DNA of 64,000 nucleotides. Origin: Blattamonas nauphoetae. Lineage: Eukaryota > Preaxostyla > Oxymonadida. Both the position numbers and the translations under genes were made by a program. Under the pieces are notes generated by a model that was given only the letters and a program-made list of their open reading frames with translations, made no database searches and had not been told where the DNA came from. Below are positions 30,929-42,749 of the stretch, piece after piece (within the stretch, counting starts at the first letter, position 1; every line of letters starts with the position of its first letter). The stretch covers positions 2,501 through 66,500 of the forward strand of contig JARBJD010000251.1 in NCBI GenBank assembly GCA_033064195.1. The letters are read 5' to 3'.

Positions 30929-33900
30929 ATCAGAACAGACATTCCACATTCAATTGTCATCGCTGACGACAGCGAAGTGCTGTTCAGCAGCGAGAATGTG
31001 GGTTGCGAGATGTCGAGCGTTCGGACGATCCTCCAAGCAAGATCCATCGTCGAGAAAGGACTTGAGGGATCTCCACATGTTTGATAAATCTGTCCTGTTT
31101 CGGTGTCCACGAAGATCTCACTCACATTCGGACGAGCAGGTGTCTGTCCAGTGACTGGTATTGGCATCAGAGCGATTCCACTCTCTTCGACAGTTGGCTC
31201 GATGGTTTCAACGAGAATATTTTGGGAATATGCGAGAGTTCCTTCAAACCCAATCACCATTTCTGATGATTCTGCTCGAGCTGAAGACGTCACCACAATC
31301 GAGAATGTGTGCGATGTGTTCAGTTTCACTTCGTATTCTGTCCCAACCACTAGATCTGATCCTGTCAACACTGCTATGCATCCTGTCCCAAGTGAGTTCG
31401 TGAACGCAAACTCCACTTTTGTGAATGATGGAGAGGCAGGAATGTGGACAGCGATTCCAGAGTCGACGAGGAGTGTGCTTGCTTCGTCTGGTTTCACACA
31501 GACTGTGTATTCTCCTTCGTATTTCAGACGCGTCCCATTTTCTTCTGAACCAACGAGGAAGTCCACTTCGCAGAGTGTCGCAGACAGATTTCGAATCGAC
31601 GACGACGATTTCCAGAAAGTGGTTTCGAACTTCACCCAAATCGACCCGAGTGAATCACCCAACGCTCTTCCTTCAAGCGAGATCGTCACTTCCGACCGTT
31701 CCTTGTTCAGAACAGCTCCAGTGCACAAGAGGATTCGAGCTGGTTCTTTGTGTGTCTCGAAAGCACACGTTTCAGTTTCGATGAAGATCGGATCTCCATC
31801 AACCGCTTTCATCCAATCCACAGTATACGAGTGTCCATACATTACAATCCCCTCCTCGAAAGGATACAGTTTCAGCGTCACAGTGTTCACTGTTGCTGAT
31901 GTCGCGTTGAATTTGAGAGTGGTTTTGTGTGTTGTACTCGACGACGATGAGAGAGGGGTTCCCGTTACTTTCATTTGGTATTTTTTTCCCTCTGTCAGAA
32001 CAAGAGATGACAATGTCAGTGTCGTTGAGTTCAATCCCTCATCTGGTTCACTCACAATCTTCACAAGACGAGGTGGTTCGGGATCTGTTCTGAATTTCAT
32101 ATTTGATTCGAACAGAATCAACGATTGTGAAGAGTCTTTCACTCCAACCACTTTGTATTCCGTCCCGTAGTCAAGCTCAATCTCTCCTTCTATTTCCGAG
32201 AACAACACCGCACTTCCTGTCCCTTCCTCTTTTGAACTCATCGTCACTTCAATCGTCTTCTCAACTGACGTCCCTGTCTCGTTCACATAAATCTGGTAGC
32301 TCCAGCCAGACACCAAGTTCTTCCCAGCAACTGAAAACAATCCCTTCTTTCCTTCGTCTGACAATCCAGTGATAGACACTGACGTCAAACGAGACGGGTT
32401 GACATCGATTGTGACTTCGTTTGCTTCAAATAGCAGTTCCGCCGTATCTTCTCCCTTCCGGAACGAGCTCACTGCGTATGTCTTTCCATATTCCAGCTCA
32501 CATGATTCAGACGGAAACAGAATTGCCGATCCTTCCCAGTCTCCTCTCTCGTTGTTGAATCTCATCGAAACAGTATGCTTCAGAGTGTTTGAGAAGTTCA
32601 GACCAACTTTGAACATCGACGACGTATCCAACGCTCGCCCATCCATCGCAAATATCACTTCCGCCTGTGTTGAATCATATCCAGAGATCCAGAATGAAAC
32701 AAGACGAGATGGTTCGCTCGGCGTCTCGAAAACACATTTATCTGTTTCCACCAGAATCGGAACTCCACCGACCACGTTCATCCAATCCACAGAATACGAG
32801 TGGTCATACTTCACATCAGCCTCTTCCAAAGGATACAGTGTCAGTGTCAGTGTGTTCGCTGTCGCTGAATTCGCTGTGAAAATGAGCTTTGTGTCGTGTT
32901 TTACACTCGACGATGATGAGAGAGGTGTTCCTGTCATTTTCACTTCGTATTGTCCTCCAACTGTCAGAAAAAGCGACGACAGTGTCAGTGTTGTCGAGAT
33001 CAATCCCGAATCTTCTTCACTCACAATCTTCACAAGACGAGGTGGTTCGGGATCTGTGGTGAATGTGGGTGAGTCAGCGAGTATGAAGTGGAGAGTGGCT
33101 GATGTGAGTGAGATCACTTCGTATGTCGTTCCATACTTCAGTTTTGTTCCCCCAAAGATCAGTTCTGAACCACTTCCCGTTGTCTCTGTGTTGATTTGGA
33201 CAGTCATGGTGAGTGGTGTCGATTGGCCCTGTTCATGAAATGTCAGGGTGTGTGTTCCTGTCATCATTCTCAATCCATTCAATGACAAAAGCACTTCCTT
33301 CATGTCTGGTGATTGCAACGATGCCGAGATCGAGGTCAGTGTTGGGCCCAGAGGCGTTTTCAATCTCGTCTCGTTCAGCAGAACATAATCATATCCATTC
33401 CACACTCTCGACACAGAATATTCCGTTCCGAACTGCACTTCTGATGGCAAGCTTGCTTTCACTGTCCCTTTTCCTTTTGTGTAACTTGAGAAGTAGATCG
33501 AAATGTTGTGGTTGTTGGAGAGGGTCAGATTGAAATGTGTGGATGAGGGGAAGTTCTTCCCTATCACTTCGATATCAAACGAGTCTGATGAGCATTCCGT
33601 TGGAACAGAGAACGACGTGATCACAGGAGGATCGTGAACTACACAAACGGTTCCAGGGTTGATCAATACAGCGATTGAGCTAATTGTTGCTGATTCCATT
33701 GAATATGCCTTCCCATACGAGAGATGAGTGGTGTCCTCTGTCCACGCTGTTGAGAACACAGCTGTGCATTCTGTCTCAGAATCACTTGTCAGGACTCCAT
33801 TGACGAGAATCTCACTTTCATCCAGTTTGAATTGAATCAATCCATTTCCGACAGGGAGCAATTCAGCCTGAACGTCAATTATGAGTTCGTCTTTCTTTCC

Positions 33901-36231
33901 ATTCAACGCCTTACGGACGACTCTGACGAGACGAGGTGGTTCGGGTGGGGTTGTGAACGAGACTCTGTTGATCAGATTGATGTTCTCTTCAATCCCTCCA
34001 TCTGCAAGCCTCATCACTTTCTCAACGTTGTATTCAGTCGCGAAGTCCAGTCTTCCCGATGCGTTCAACGGACGAAGAGGCGCAGATCCAACGAGAGTTG
34101 TCGAGTTGAAGCGACCGAGCGAGACGTTGAAAGTGTTCTCTCCGGACGAAATCAGCATCGAATACTTCCCATTGTTCAAATTCATTCCATGTAGATCAAT
34201 TCTGACGGTGTTCACATCTTTTAGAGTTGAATCAGCAGAATGCACTGAACTGAGGTAGGCTGAGGGGACAGACCATGCGCGGAGCGAATAGTCTGCTTGT
34301 GGAAGAACCCCATTCACTCCTGACGACACAACCGCAGTTCCTGATCTCGATGTTTGTGTGATGCTTCCAAAATGAACATGAATCAGACGAGGCACATTCG
34401 ATCCGTTCAGCAATATTCCCACCGTCCCCTTCACTCCTTCACTCGCTGTTGCTGTCACTGTCGCTGTCCCTTCACTGATCGACACTTCAACTGACGCTGT
34501 CGGAGTGGATTGCAGTTCAGGAACAAGACGACTCATATCAACCGAACCTGTCTTGACAAAGACATTTGGTCTGTCTGATGTTGAGTCGCAGAACCTGACT
34601 GTGTCTTCAGTCACGAGAGAAGCTGGGATTGCATCGAAGAAAATATCGTTTGATTTTGAATCACCCGAAGAGCATTCTCGGAATTGGAGGAAGGAGAGAT
34701 CGATGGTTTTGACTCCAGTGAGTGTCAACGCGCCAGCGTCTTTCTGAGCCGAACATGAGACAAAAGCACAGTTGGAGAGAGTGGCGAGTGGTGATGCTTG
34801 GAGAGAGAGTGCTCCATCTCTACCTGATTTGCTTTTCTCGAAAAAGCAGCTTGTGATGGATAGAACTGATTTTGTGGATAAGAACACACTTCCACCACGA
34901 GGGTTCCCTGGAGATGTGTTCGCACATTCAGTGAACGAAGACAAAGAGACCGAGATGGGACAGTCGGAGCGTGTCGCCCACACATAAAGAGCTCCTCCAC
35001 TATCGACAGACAGTGTGCACGTGCAGTTGTGGAAGAAGCACTGAGTGACGGTCAGAGAGGATGTCGAAAAGTAGAGGCAGATTGCTGCTCCCCCCTGACT
35101 GTTATGCGTGGTGTAGAACGTCATGTCTTGGAATGTGCAAAGAGTGAACGCCACGGAGGTTATTTGTGATAAATCGCTCACAAATGTTCGTCCGATGACG
35201 TTCTGTGTGATGTTTTCGTGTTTTATGTCAATTTCATCGTTTGAGGTGCGAACACAAGATGAGAACGAACTGTTCGCACAGAGCACATTGAATCCCAAAC
35301 GAGTGCCACACAGTCCTGTCCCACTGTCGTGGTTCATACTCCCTGAAATCTCGCTCCCAATAACTCGCTCCCACACACAACTCCCCACCCCCAAACTCTT
35401 TCTCCTTCCATTCACTGCCACAAAACTGCTCGTCACATTCCAAATCTCGCTCAATCGAAGTTCGGTCGAAATCTCTCCAATCACCCCAATCATCGCATTC
35501 TCAGACCCTGACCACAATGAATCCCCAATAAACGAGAAAAGAGGGCCAGTTCCAAGTGGAAAGTGCGTCGATTCGAACGACAGTCCAACTCCAACAATCT
35601 CTTCCCTTTCCACTAATTCACCACTCCCTCCCTCCCCATCTCCCATCAATCCTTCATTGGTCTCAAGCAGGTGTCCATAGCATCTCCCAACAAGTGGAAG
35701 AACAACATTTTGCGTCGATTATTTGTGACTGCTCCCAACTATCACAATCCTGCTCGACCCACCTCTTCCCTCGTCTGCAAGCACAAATCCCGAACATTCC
35801 ATGTTGGACAAGATTTCGCTATCTACAACCTCAACTGACGAGTCTACGACCAAACAGACTGTTGTTCCAGCCATTCCCGCGTCCAGTAGCCACGATTGCA
35901 TCGTCAACGAACTATTCCGCACCTCCATCATCCATCGTTCAACACCCGTGTCTTTTCTTGGCACTCCGTTTCCATTTTCGTCTGTATTGCGATTTCGATT
36001 TTTCTGCACATTCGCTCTATGCGTCAGCCCTGTCTTGTTTCCATGAAGTTCCATCGATTCCGAAACAATCTCAATGGAATTTGTCGAATATAGTCCAGTA
36101 TCAAATGATAGTCTTCTCAATTCTGAGTTTGAGGTAGAATTAGTTTCGGTGATTCTTTTCTTATAGATAGCATCGAAGTCTTGGTAATGTTCATCAAAGC
36201 AACATAGGATGCGACACAACAATAATATCAT
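30673..36231 (-). CDS. Giant beta-helix plus IPT/TIG-like repeat surface protein (D), in-frame TAA, 3' truncated
   Basis: One reading frame runs 1853 codons from ATG 36231 (MILLLCRILCCF, a short hydrophobic leader) with a single TAA at 35719-35721. The N-terminal third is beta-helix (SLSSFTECANTS, ITSCFFEKSKSG, GALTLTGVKTIDLS). From about 34,400 down to 31,150 come about nine units of ~100 residues, IPT-like, each opened by a PPEPPRLV or PSRLTSVSI-type motif and containing a Y-G-(K/T)-x-Y strand. A block of two to three units (about 31,680-32,070) repeats a neighbouring block (about 32,650-33,045). The C-terminal SSPFSTMDLAW module begins another beta-helix, but family sequence stops at about 30,763. 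No membrane anchor remains. Likely extracellular adhesion or surface coat; inferred. Confidence 0.75.
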
Positions 36232-36466
36232 GTGGATCGGAGATAATTGCCTCTGGTATCAAGCAGTATGGAGCAAAGAAATCAAGATCTCACCCATTGG
36301 ACATGCTTTGTTATGAAACAATTTGCAGTCACAAGTTTGGCAGGAAATATTCCAGAAATAAAACAAGTGTATATTTCTGTGAGAGAATCGTCGTGACAAA
36401 ACGAGTGTGGTTCTCAAACGCATAAAGGGTTCGATGATCGGCCCTTAATTCGGAAAGGTCGGAATT
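36232..36466. other. Divergent intergenic region between gene D and the kinase gene
   Basis: This 235-bp stretch separates two outward-facing ATGs. It should contain both promoters. No clear motif or repeat is seen. Confidence 0.5.
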
Positions 36467-38477
36467 ATGTCCGCCACACCAAAAGCAAGGAAACAGTTTC
36501 AAGTGAAAGTTCCCGAACCATGTGTGCCGTACCATTCTCTCTCTCCATTGATTGTTCGTCATTCATCCTTATCTTCACTATCGAAAAAACCTCATCTTTC
36601 TTTCTCTCACCGATTTCATGTTTTCAGACAGTGTTGTTCGGAAATTGGGGCAAGGTCGATTTGGATCTGTGTATGAAGTATCGAAAGCGGGATCGGATGA
36701 ACATTTTGCGATGAAAGTGCTGACATTCGGATCGGAAGAAGATTTCGTCAAGAACGAGCATGAAATCTCGAAACTGCAAAAATATCTACACGAAAATGTA
36801 GTTCGACTTGTGGACGTGATCGAGGGTGATGCAGCACATTACGTGGTTCTGGAGCTGTGCTCGTGTTCTTTGGCTGACTGGATGACGGCAGCTCAAAAGC
36901 TGGGGACGATGATGAATCGCGTGGTCTTGTTTTCTTCTCCCTCTTCATGTTGTCTTCTTCCGATTCTTCTTTCCCTGCTTGTTGTTCAGACGGTGTTCAG
37001 AATTCTGCAAGATGTGTTGGCTGGGCTGGGGTTTCTGCACTCGCGAAATGAGGTGTATGGAGATGTGAAGCCGTCGACTATTCTCATTGGAAGTGATGGA
37101 ACAGCGAAGCTGGGTATGTCGTGTGATTCTTGTGCTCATCTCTTTTTGTTATTTGTTGTTTCAGGGGACTTTGGAGGAGTGGTTGGAGTAGGGACTCAAA
37201 AGACGTCGACTTCGGCGGAGTGTGGGACGATGCAGTTCTGGGGGCCTGAAATGTTTGTTGTTGGAGGGAATGCTGTTCATGAGTCGCTGGCAGGAGACAT
37301 GTGGGCGTTTGGGCTGATTGTGCTGCAGTTGCTGACGGGGCAGGAGTGGATTTCTGGAGGAAACGCAGTGGAGATTGCGGAAAGCGTGAAGCGATTTGAT
37401 TTTGTTTATGTGTGCCGCCAAGCTGAGATGTCATCGTCAGTTGAAGCTCTGCTGTGTTTTCTTCTGAGCAAAGTGTGATTTCCTCCTTCTCTTCTCTCAC
37501 TTTCTTCCATTTTAACCTCACCAATCAGAAACCGCAGGAACGACTGTCGTCAGCTGAACTGATTCGATCTGGTCGACTCCGCTCGATTTTGGGAGAGGAA
37601 ACACCGCTCTCGCAGTTCATCAGCGAAGAACTGGACAACACACGATCACTAATTCAAGCACAACTCAACGAGAGAGACAACACGATAAGCAAACTCACAA
37701 TAGAGAACAAGGAAAAAGACGACGCCATCCGACAAGCCAACGAGACCATTCGAAACAGGGAGACAGTGATTGTGGAGAAAGATGAATTGATAGCCAAGCA
37801 AGCCACGACGATTGCGGAGCTGACACAGAAGCTCGGAGAGTCTGTGGCAATGGAAAAGAGGCTGAGCGACAAGCCAAGCACAACACAGTCGAAAGTAGAT
37901 GTGGTGGAGGCACAGGTGACTGAAGTAGCGAAGGATGTGAAGCGGATTGAACGAAAAGTTGATCCAGAGAAAGCTATCACAGTTTGGAATCCAGCTCACT
38001 TTCGGAAGGAAGGACGACGTTTCACAAGTCTCATGGATGAATGGAAATCGTGTTTCTCCGACGAAATCACGCGAGGAGTGTGGAGATTGTCGATCCGATG
38101 CGACAAATACGACATGCACAGTTTCATTCTTTTCTTTCATCTTTCCAGGATTTGGTGTGATCGACTCATCCCAACTCGAAGAATGCAAAACAGCCACCCT
38201 TGATTTTCAGTCAGGGGCTTCAGTGTTTTGGTTGTCGACTGGAACGGTTCATCAAGATGCGAAAAAAATCGCAAAAGGAAATCAACGAGCAAAAAAAAAC
38301 TCAGTTGTGACGATTGAATTGGAAATGAAAAGACACACCCTCGTTCTGTTTGTTGACGACCAGAGACAACCAGACTCACTCGCCAACATCCCACAGAACG
38401 TCAGATTCGCTTTGAACATCTACAACAAAGACAGATATGCTGACATTGTGAGTTTCGGGCATGGATTTAGTTGGTGA
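36467..38477 (+). CDS. NEK-like protein kinase with coiled coil and C-terminal beta-domain, six exons
   Basis: Exons: 36467-36521, 36628-36920, 36990-37113, 37165-37472, 37529-about 38111 and about 38149-38477. The first four total 780 nt and join in frame across GT-AG introns of 106, 69, 51 and 56 nt. The kinase domain shows the Gly-rich loop LGQGRFGSVYEV, FAMKVL (catalytic Lys), the unusual catalytic loop VYGDVKPSTIL (YGD in place of HRD, catalytic Asp kept), LGDFGG (metal-binding Asp), FWGPEM (APE-like) and DMWAFGLI. A coiled coil follows (about 37,640-37,960), then a SPRY-like beta-domain (GVWRLSIR; FGVIDSSQLEECK). The fifth intron has a good acceptor (CTTTCCAG, 38148) but no in-frame GT donor, so that junction is unresolved. 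Predicted Ser/Thr kinase, probably active. Confidence 0.82.
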
Positions 38478-38958
38478 GGTAAAGTGTAGTTGGTCATCCG
38501 CGGGTTGAAACAGACAAATCAGAACTAAAACAATCTCATCGCCTCTTTTCGATGAAAACATCAGAATTAGATCAGTCTCGAGAGGATATGTCGGACGAAA
38601 AAGTGATGGCGAAAACCGAAACTCTTGAAAACAGTCAATGCATCCGATCTTCAGGTTCACTATATTTCAACTATTGTCTGTTTTGAGCATTATTTTGTGA
38701 TAAATACATAATTTTTCTAAATCCACATCCATAGAGTGAAAAAAGTGCCCTTTTTTTGTTCAACCTTGTTCGGAGGATAAGAAACTTTTCATGACTTTTA
38801 TACGGTTTTGTCACTTCTATACCTTCTATGGGGATCTTATCCTTACCATATCGGAATACTTTGTGGTGATACCTTCCATTTTTCTTCATAAATCCACAAC
38901 CAGCCATACTAAACTCGTTGCACCAGCCATATTTCAAAAACACCACCTATACTAAACC
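38459..38958. mobile_element. Possible Merlin-type MITE (~500 bp) at the 3' end of the kinase gene
   Basis: The right end read inward is GGCATGGGTTTAGTATAGG, matching the Merlin-type termini at 3381 and 9159; the left end is GGCATGGATTTAGTTGGTG. GTTTAGTATGGCTGG-type motifs recur near the right end. The flanking octamers (GAGTTTCG and AAAATTTG) agree at only about half the positions, so the target duplication is not convincing. If real, the last codons of the kinase gene (GHGFSW, stop) are element sequence. Confidence 0.45.
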
Positions 38959-39275
38959 CATGCCAAAATTTGATTGGTTGAGAAAGAATGTGTGGCAATC
39001 TGATGAGTATGCACAAATGGAGAGCTTGCTTCCTCGAAATGCACAATAGGCGAAGGTATCAGCACTTCAGATTAATGTACGGCCTCATTTGGGGAAAGAA
39101 ACGGGAATATGACTTGCAAATGGGAAATATAGTTGAGGGGCAGAACGTAACAGAATAAAACAGAACGTAAGAAGGACAAAGGTCATCGATTATCTACATG
39201 AAGCGATCCTCCCACTTTTGACTTCGAATTCTCTCAATGCTCCCTGGTCCTTCATTGACAAGCTTTTCCGGAGCA
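38959..39275. other. Intergenic; nothing recognised
   Basis: No gene-like frame, repeat or element end is seen here; it should contain the promoter of the coiled-coil gene that starts at 39276. Confidence 0.45.
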
Positions 39276-41482
39276 ATGAATCAAACCAAAACCGAGCGAG
39301 ATATGGTTTGGTTCCTTCTTTTGGATCGAAATTCTTTATTCACTGATTTACTCTCACAGAAACTCGCGCATCATTTTTCAACTTTTCTGATCTCTCAATT
39401 CCAGAATTTCCCTTTGATTTTTCATCTTCCAATCATTCTCATGCGTAGGGTCCACTGATAGCAGATTGTCTGCAGAAATACAGAAATGGCGATGAATCGT
39501 CAAAACAGAAAACGGCTCTTGTGGTTTATTCTCTATTCTTGTCGGGTGTGCTCATCCTTCTGTTGTTCTTGATTGTTGTTTCCTTGTTGATATTTCTCTC
39601 TTATCATCATTTTGCTTGTCGTTCGTTCGATTCTTTTCTTATTATGTGTGTGTGATTCTCTGTACAGAAAACAACGATATTCACAAACTGAGTGAAGAAG
39701 TGATGTCATCGGGATTGTTGGAAGAGTTCTGCTCAACACTGGCGAATCCCTGTTCCGAGGAGCTCTTCGTGTGTCATTTGTTCGTTCCTTCATCTTCCTC
39801 CTCATCTTCTTCGTGATTGTCTTGGCCTCTTCACATCTTCTGTTGCTGAATGATGTTTGGTGTTCAGGTGTCTGTTTCTGGGATTGTGTCGGTTGTTGTG
39901 AGTGGAGCGAGTCTGCCTTTTCGTGTTGGAGTGAGCAGTCTTCTTCCATCACTCGTGAATCTCGTCTCTGTGTGCCTCTTCTTCCTTCTCTTCACTATTT
40001 CCTTTTTTTCTTTTTCTGTTTGTCCCTTTTGTCATCTTTCTGTGGATGTTCAGAAATCGTCATCGAAAGTTATGGAAAGTGCATCGCGAGTGGTTGGGCG
40101 TGTCTTCTCTTCTTCTCATCTCTTCCTTTCTTTTTCTTGTTCTCTTCTTCTCTTCTTCCTTTCTTGGTTGGTGATTGTTGATTGTTTGGTGTGTCAGGCA
40201 TCTGTGCCGTGTGTCGATGTCGGGAGGAGATGTGGAAGGAGTTCTGAACAGTGGAGTTGTGGAAGGGCTGTGCAAACAAAGCTCAATGATTGTTTCGTGT
40301 GGAGATGGGATTGGAAGTGGAAGTGGACTTTCAGTACTGAGATCACTGGACTCGCTTTGCATGGGACTGAAATCATTCTTGCGAAATGAAGAACAATCGA
40401 AGAAGACGACAGAAACGAAGAAGAATGAAGAGAAGAAGGAAGAATCAGAATCTCGCTTTTCAGTTGTGAATCGGAGCCGAGCAGCACTGTCGGAGATTGA
40501 ATGGACACTTCGCTCGATGATTGTGGAGATTGGGAGAGAAGAGGAGAGAGGGGGAGAAGATGAAAGAAGAAGCGAAATTGGGAAACTGGTTGGATGGATG
40601 CTGATCCGACACTTCCCTTCGTCATTTGTGGGATTGGGAGAGAAAAAGGAAGGAGTGATTGGAATGGACATTGGCCGACTTCGATTAGAAATGGAAGAGA
40701 ACGAGAAACGACGCGACATGCAACTGAAAAGGAAAGAAGAAGAGATTGAAACCGAACTGAAAAGGATGGAAACAGAAATTGCACAAAAAGAAGAAGAACG
40801 AAAGAAGGAGTTTGAACGGCAGATGACCGAACTGCAAGCGGAGAGAGAAGCAAACCGACAGTTCATCAAAGAAGGTCTGGATAGGCAGAAAGAGAAAGAA
40901 GAAGAGGAAGAAAGAAAACGACAAAGCAAAGTGGGTGCAGAAGCCGTCGAACTCTTCCCTCGATCAGACTACACTCTTTCTGGATCCAAGTTCACCAAAC
41001 GAACTCAAGGTGATGGTGGGTGTCTCATCTCTTTCGAGTTCGGTGCTGTTGTTGCTCGCCTCTCGCTGATCGTTGGACGTGTCCCACAATCCAATTACAT
41101 CATCGGCATCATCTCTTCGGCACTTGCAGCCACTGCTCAGATAGCTGGTCTCTACAGTCTGATCGGAGGAGCAGGAGGTTGGGATCTGTCACCATCGCGT
41201 CGAAACATATGGCTGAATGGAAATTACACAAATGAATCCCAGGCATGTCAGGCGGGAGCAGCTGGACAGCGAGTGGTGATCGAGGCAGATGGACGAGAAG
41301 AAAGGAGAAATGTTCGAATGTCGCAAGATGGACAGATTCAGCCAGCCTTCTTCATAAACATCCCTGTTCCCTTCCGATTCGCTGTGTACATGTGGAACAG
41401 GAACAATTCAGTGACAATTGAGTCAGTGGAAGTTGTGAAAGAGGAACAGATAGTTGGGGGATCGATTCCTGTGCAGATGTGA
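39276..41482 (+). CDS. Intact coiled-coil protein with C-terminal beta-domain, six exons, one GC-AG intron
   Basis: Exons 39276-39305, 39449-39545, 39668-39768, 39868-39963, 40054-40097 and 40198-41482 total 1653 nt, exactly 551 codons. Introns are 143, 122, 99, 90 and 100 nt; the first four are GT-AG and the fifth is GC-AG. The N-terminal ~130 residues are helical (NNDIHKLSEEVM; VGVSSLLPSLVNL). A conserved GDVEGVL segment follows, then a long Glu/Lys/Arg coiled coil (about 40,690-40,930). The ~170-residue C-terminal domain is beta-rich (FEFGAVVARLSLIVG; IPVPFRFAVYMWNRN; TIESVEVV) and looks like a ligand-binding jelly-roll type fold. Function unknown. The transposon-ridden region 2020-8680 is a dead paralogue; its conservation in order supports this exon model. 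Confidence 0.8.
40098..40197 (+). other. 100-nt GC-AG intron
   Basis: It begins GCGTGTCTTC and ends GTGTCAG. No in-frame GT donor exists nearby: the GT at 40100 or at 40090 leads quickly to stops or to the wrong frame. The broken paralogue has GT at the matching donor (TGTTGG|GTCTG), so the GC looks derived. Confidence 0.6.
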
Positions 41483-41559
41483 GAATCAATCGACCCCAAC
41501 AAAGACGTTTTATTCTATTTCTCGCTTCATCTCACAAAACCAGCAATAAATCTCAATTG

Positions 41560-41760
41560 TCGCATCTGATGAAATGAAAAAGAGTGATGTTTCGCTGAAA
41601 CTTGAGATGAGCTCGACTGAAGCTGAACAAGCTGCGCTGCTGGCTCAGAAGCAACGGAACGCTCACGCAGTTGGAGTGGAAGGAGAGAAGTGTGGGATGG
41701 ATGGTCTTCGCTGGCGAGCACCCGAAGTGGCAGCTGGAAGTGGTGAGGTGGAGAACACCT
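41560..41760 (+). pseudogene. Protein-kinase activation-loop fragment
   Basis: The frame 41574-41801 reads KCGMDGLRWRAPEVAAGS, an APE-motif segment typical of kinase domains attached to protist surface proteins, preceded by a Glu/Ala-rich helix. No Gly-rich loop, catalytic loop or C-lobe accompanies it, so it is a detached fragment. It lies 80 bp after the coiled-coil gene on the same strand. Confidence 0.4.
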
Positions 41761-42062
41761 ACCTCTTTTCATTTATCTCTCTTCAACACTCTTTTGTTTG
41801 ATTTCCTTTCTTGTACTGAGGTTACATGGCTCAGGGAATTTGGAACTTTGTTTGAAACTTGTTGATACTCTGTTTATTATTGGATTGATTGATCTGCTCT
41901 TTCCACCATCACATCCTGTTACGAGACCGAGTCACGTCATCCACAAACTACAGTTCAATATCGTTGTCAGCACGCTCTGCAAAATTCCATCTCATTGAAA
42001 CGACCATTTCCGTCGGGTTGACAGTCGAACGCAGATTCAAACGCGAGATCAACATCTGATGA

Positions 42063-42420
42063 CCTTTTACAGAAACCAGGGCTCCTCTCATGACGAGATA
42101 TGGTGTGATCAATTATAAGAATAAGTTATTAATGGGTAGGCCTGTAATAATGAACATTCAATGAAATCTTTCTCGGTCGTGAACCGAGAAACAAATCAAG
42201 AGTAAAGAGAGAAGTGTAGGAACTTGTACGAGTTCTCTCTTTGAGTTCAAGAGGCTCTCCCATAATATTCCCAGTTGCCACCTCTCGGTGAGCACCTGGT
42301 TCTGGTCAAAGACCGGGAGAAGGAGCAAAGAGGCAAAAGAAACTCCAATTCCCATTGGAGAAGAAAACCTGTGGGTGTGGCAGACTATTAGATGAGAGGA
42401 GCCCTGGTTTCTGTAAAAGG
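42063..42420. mobile_element. Short inverted-repeat element (X1, ~358 bp)
   Basis: The ends are inverted copies of CCTTTTACAGAAACCAGGGC, continuing through CTCCTCTCAT. The inner left arm (about 42,090-42,150) matches the inner right arm of the large composite ending at 47,898. It abuts that composite directly and no clear target duplication is visible. Superfamily not recognised. Confidence 0.6.
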
Positions 42421-42749
42421 ACCGCCCTTCCAGTAGGTCCATTACGAAACCTGGGGCTCCTCTCATGACGAGACTTGAAAGGACCAAAAAAGGGATGAAT
42501 AAGGAAGAAAACAAGCCTGAAGTCTCAACTGATAGTGGTGATGGCGAAGGCAGGCCGTGACCAGCGACAAGCTGCTGCCACCAAACAGAATAGAACAAGG
42601 TTGAGTGAGTTTGGAGCGCAAGACCATTCGGTGACCAGCCGAAGTGCTCACTCACTCATGTCTTCTTGTCTCTCCCCCACTTGTCATGATGAACATCCGA
42701 TTGCTTCGACCCTTCGAAGACAAGATCGGTGTCCGAACTGAAGATGCCG

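Noticed and set aside
40060-40929. 289-codon minus-strand frame
   Set aside because: Antisense shadow of the intact coiled-coil gene, with the same low-complexity character.
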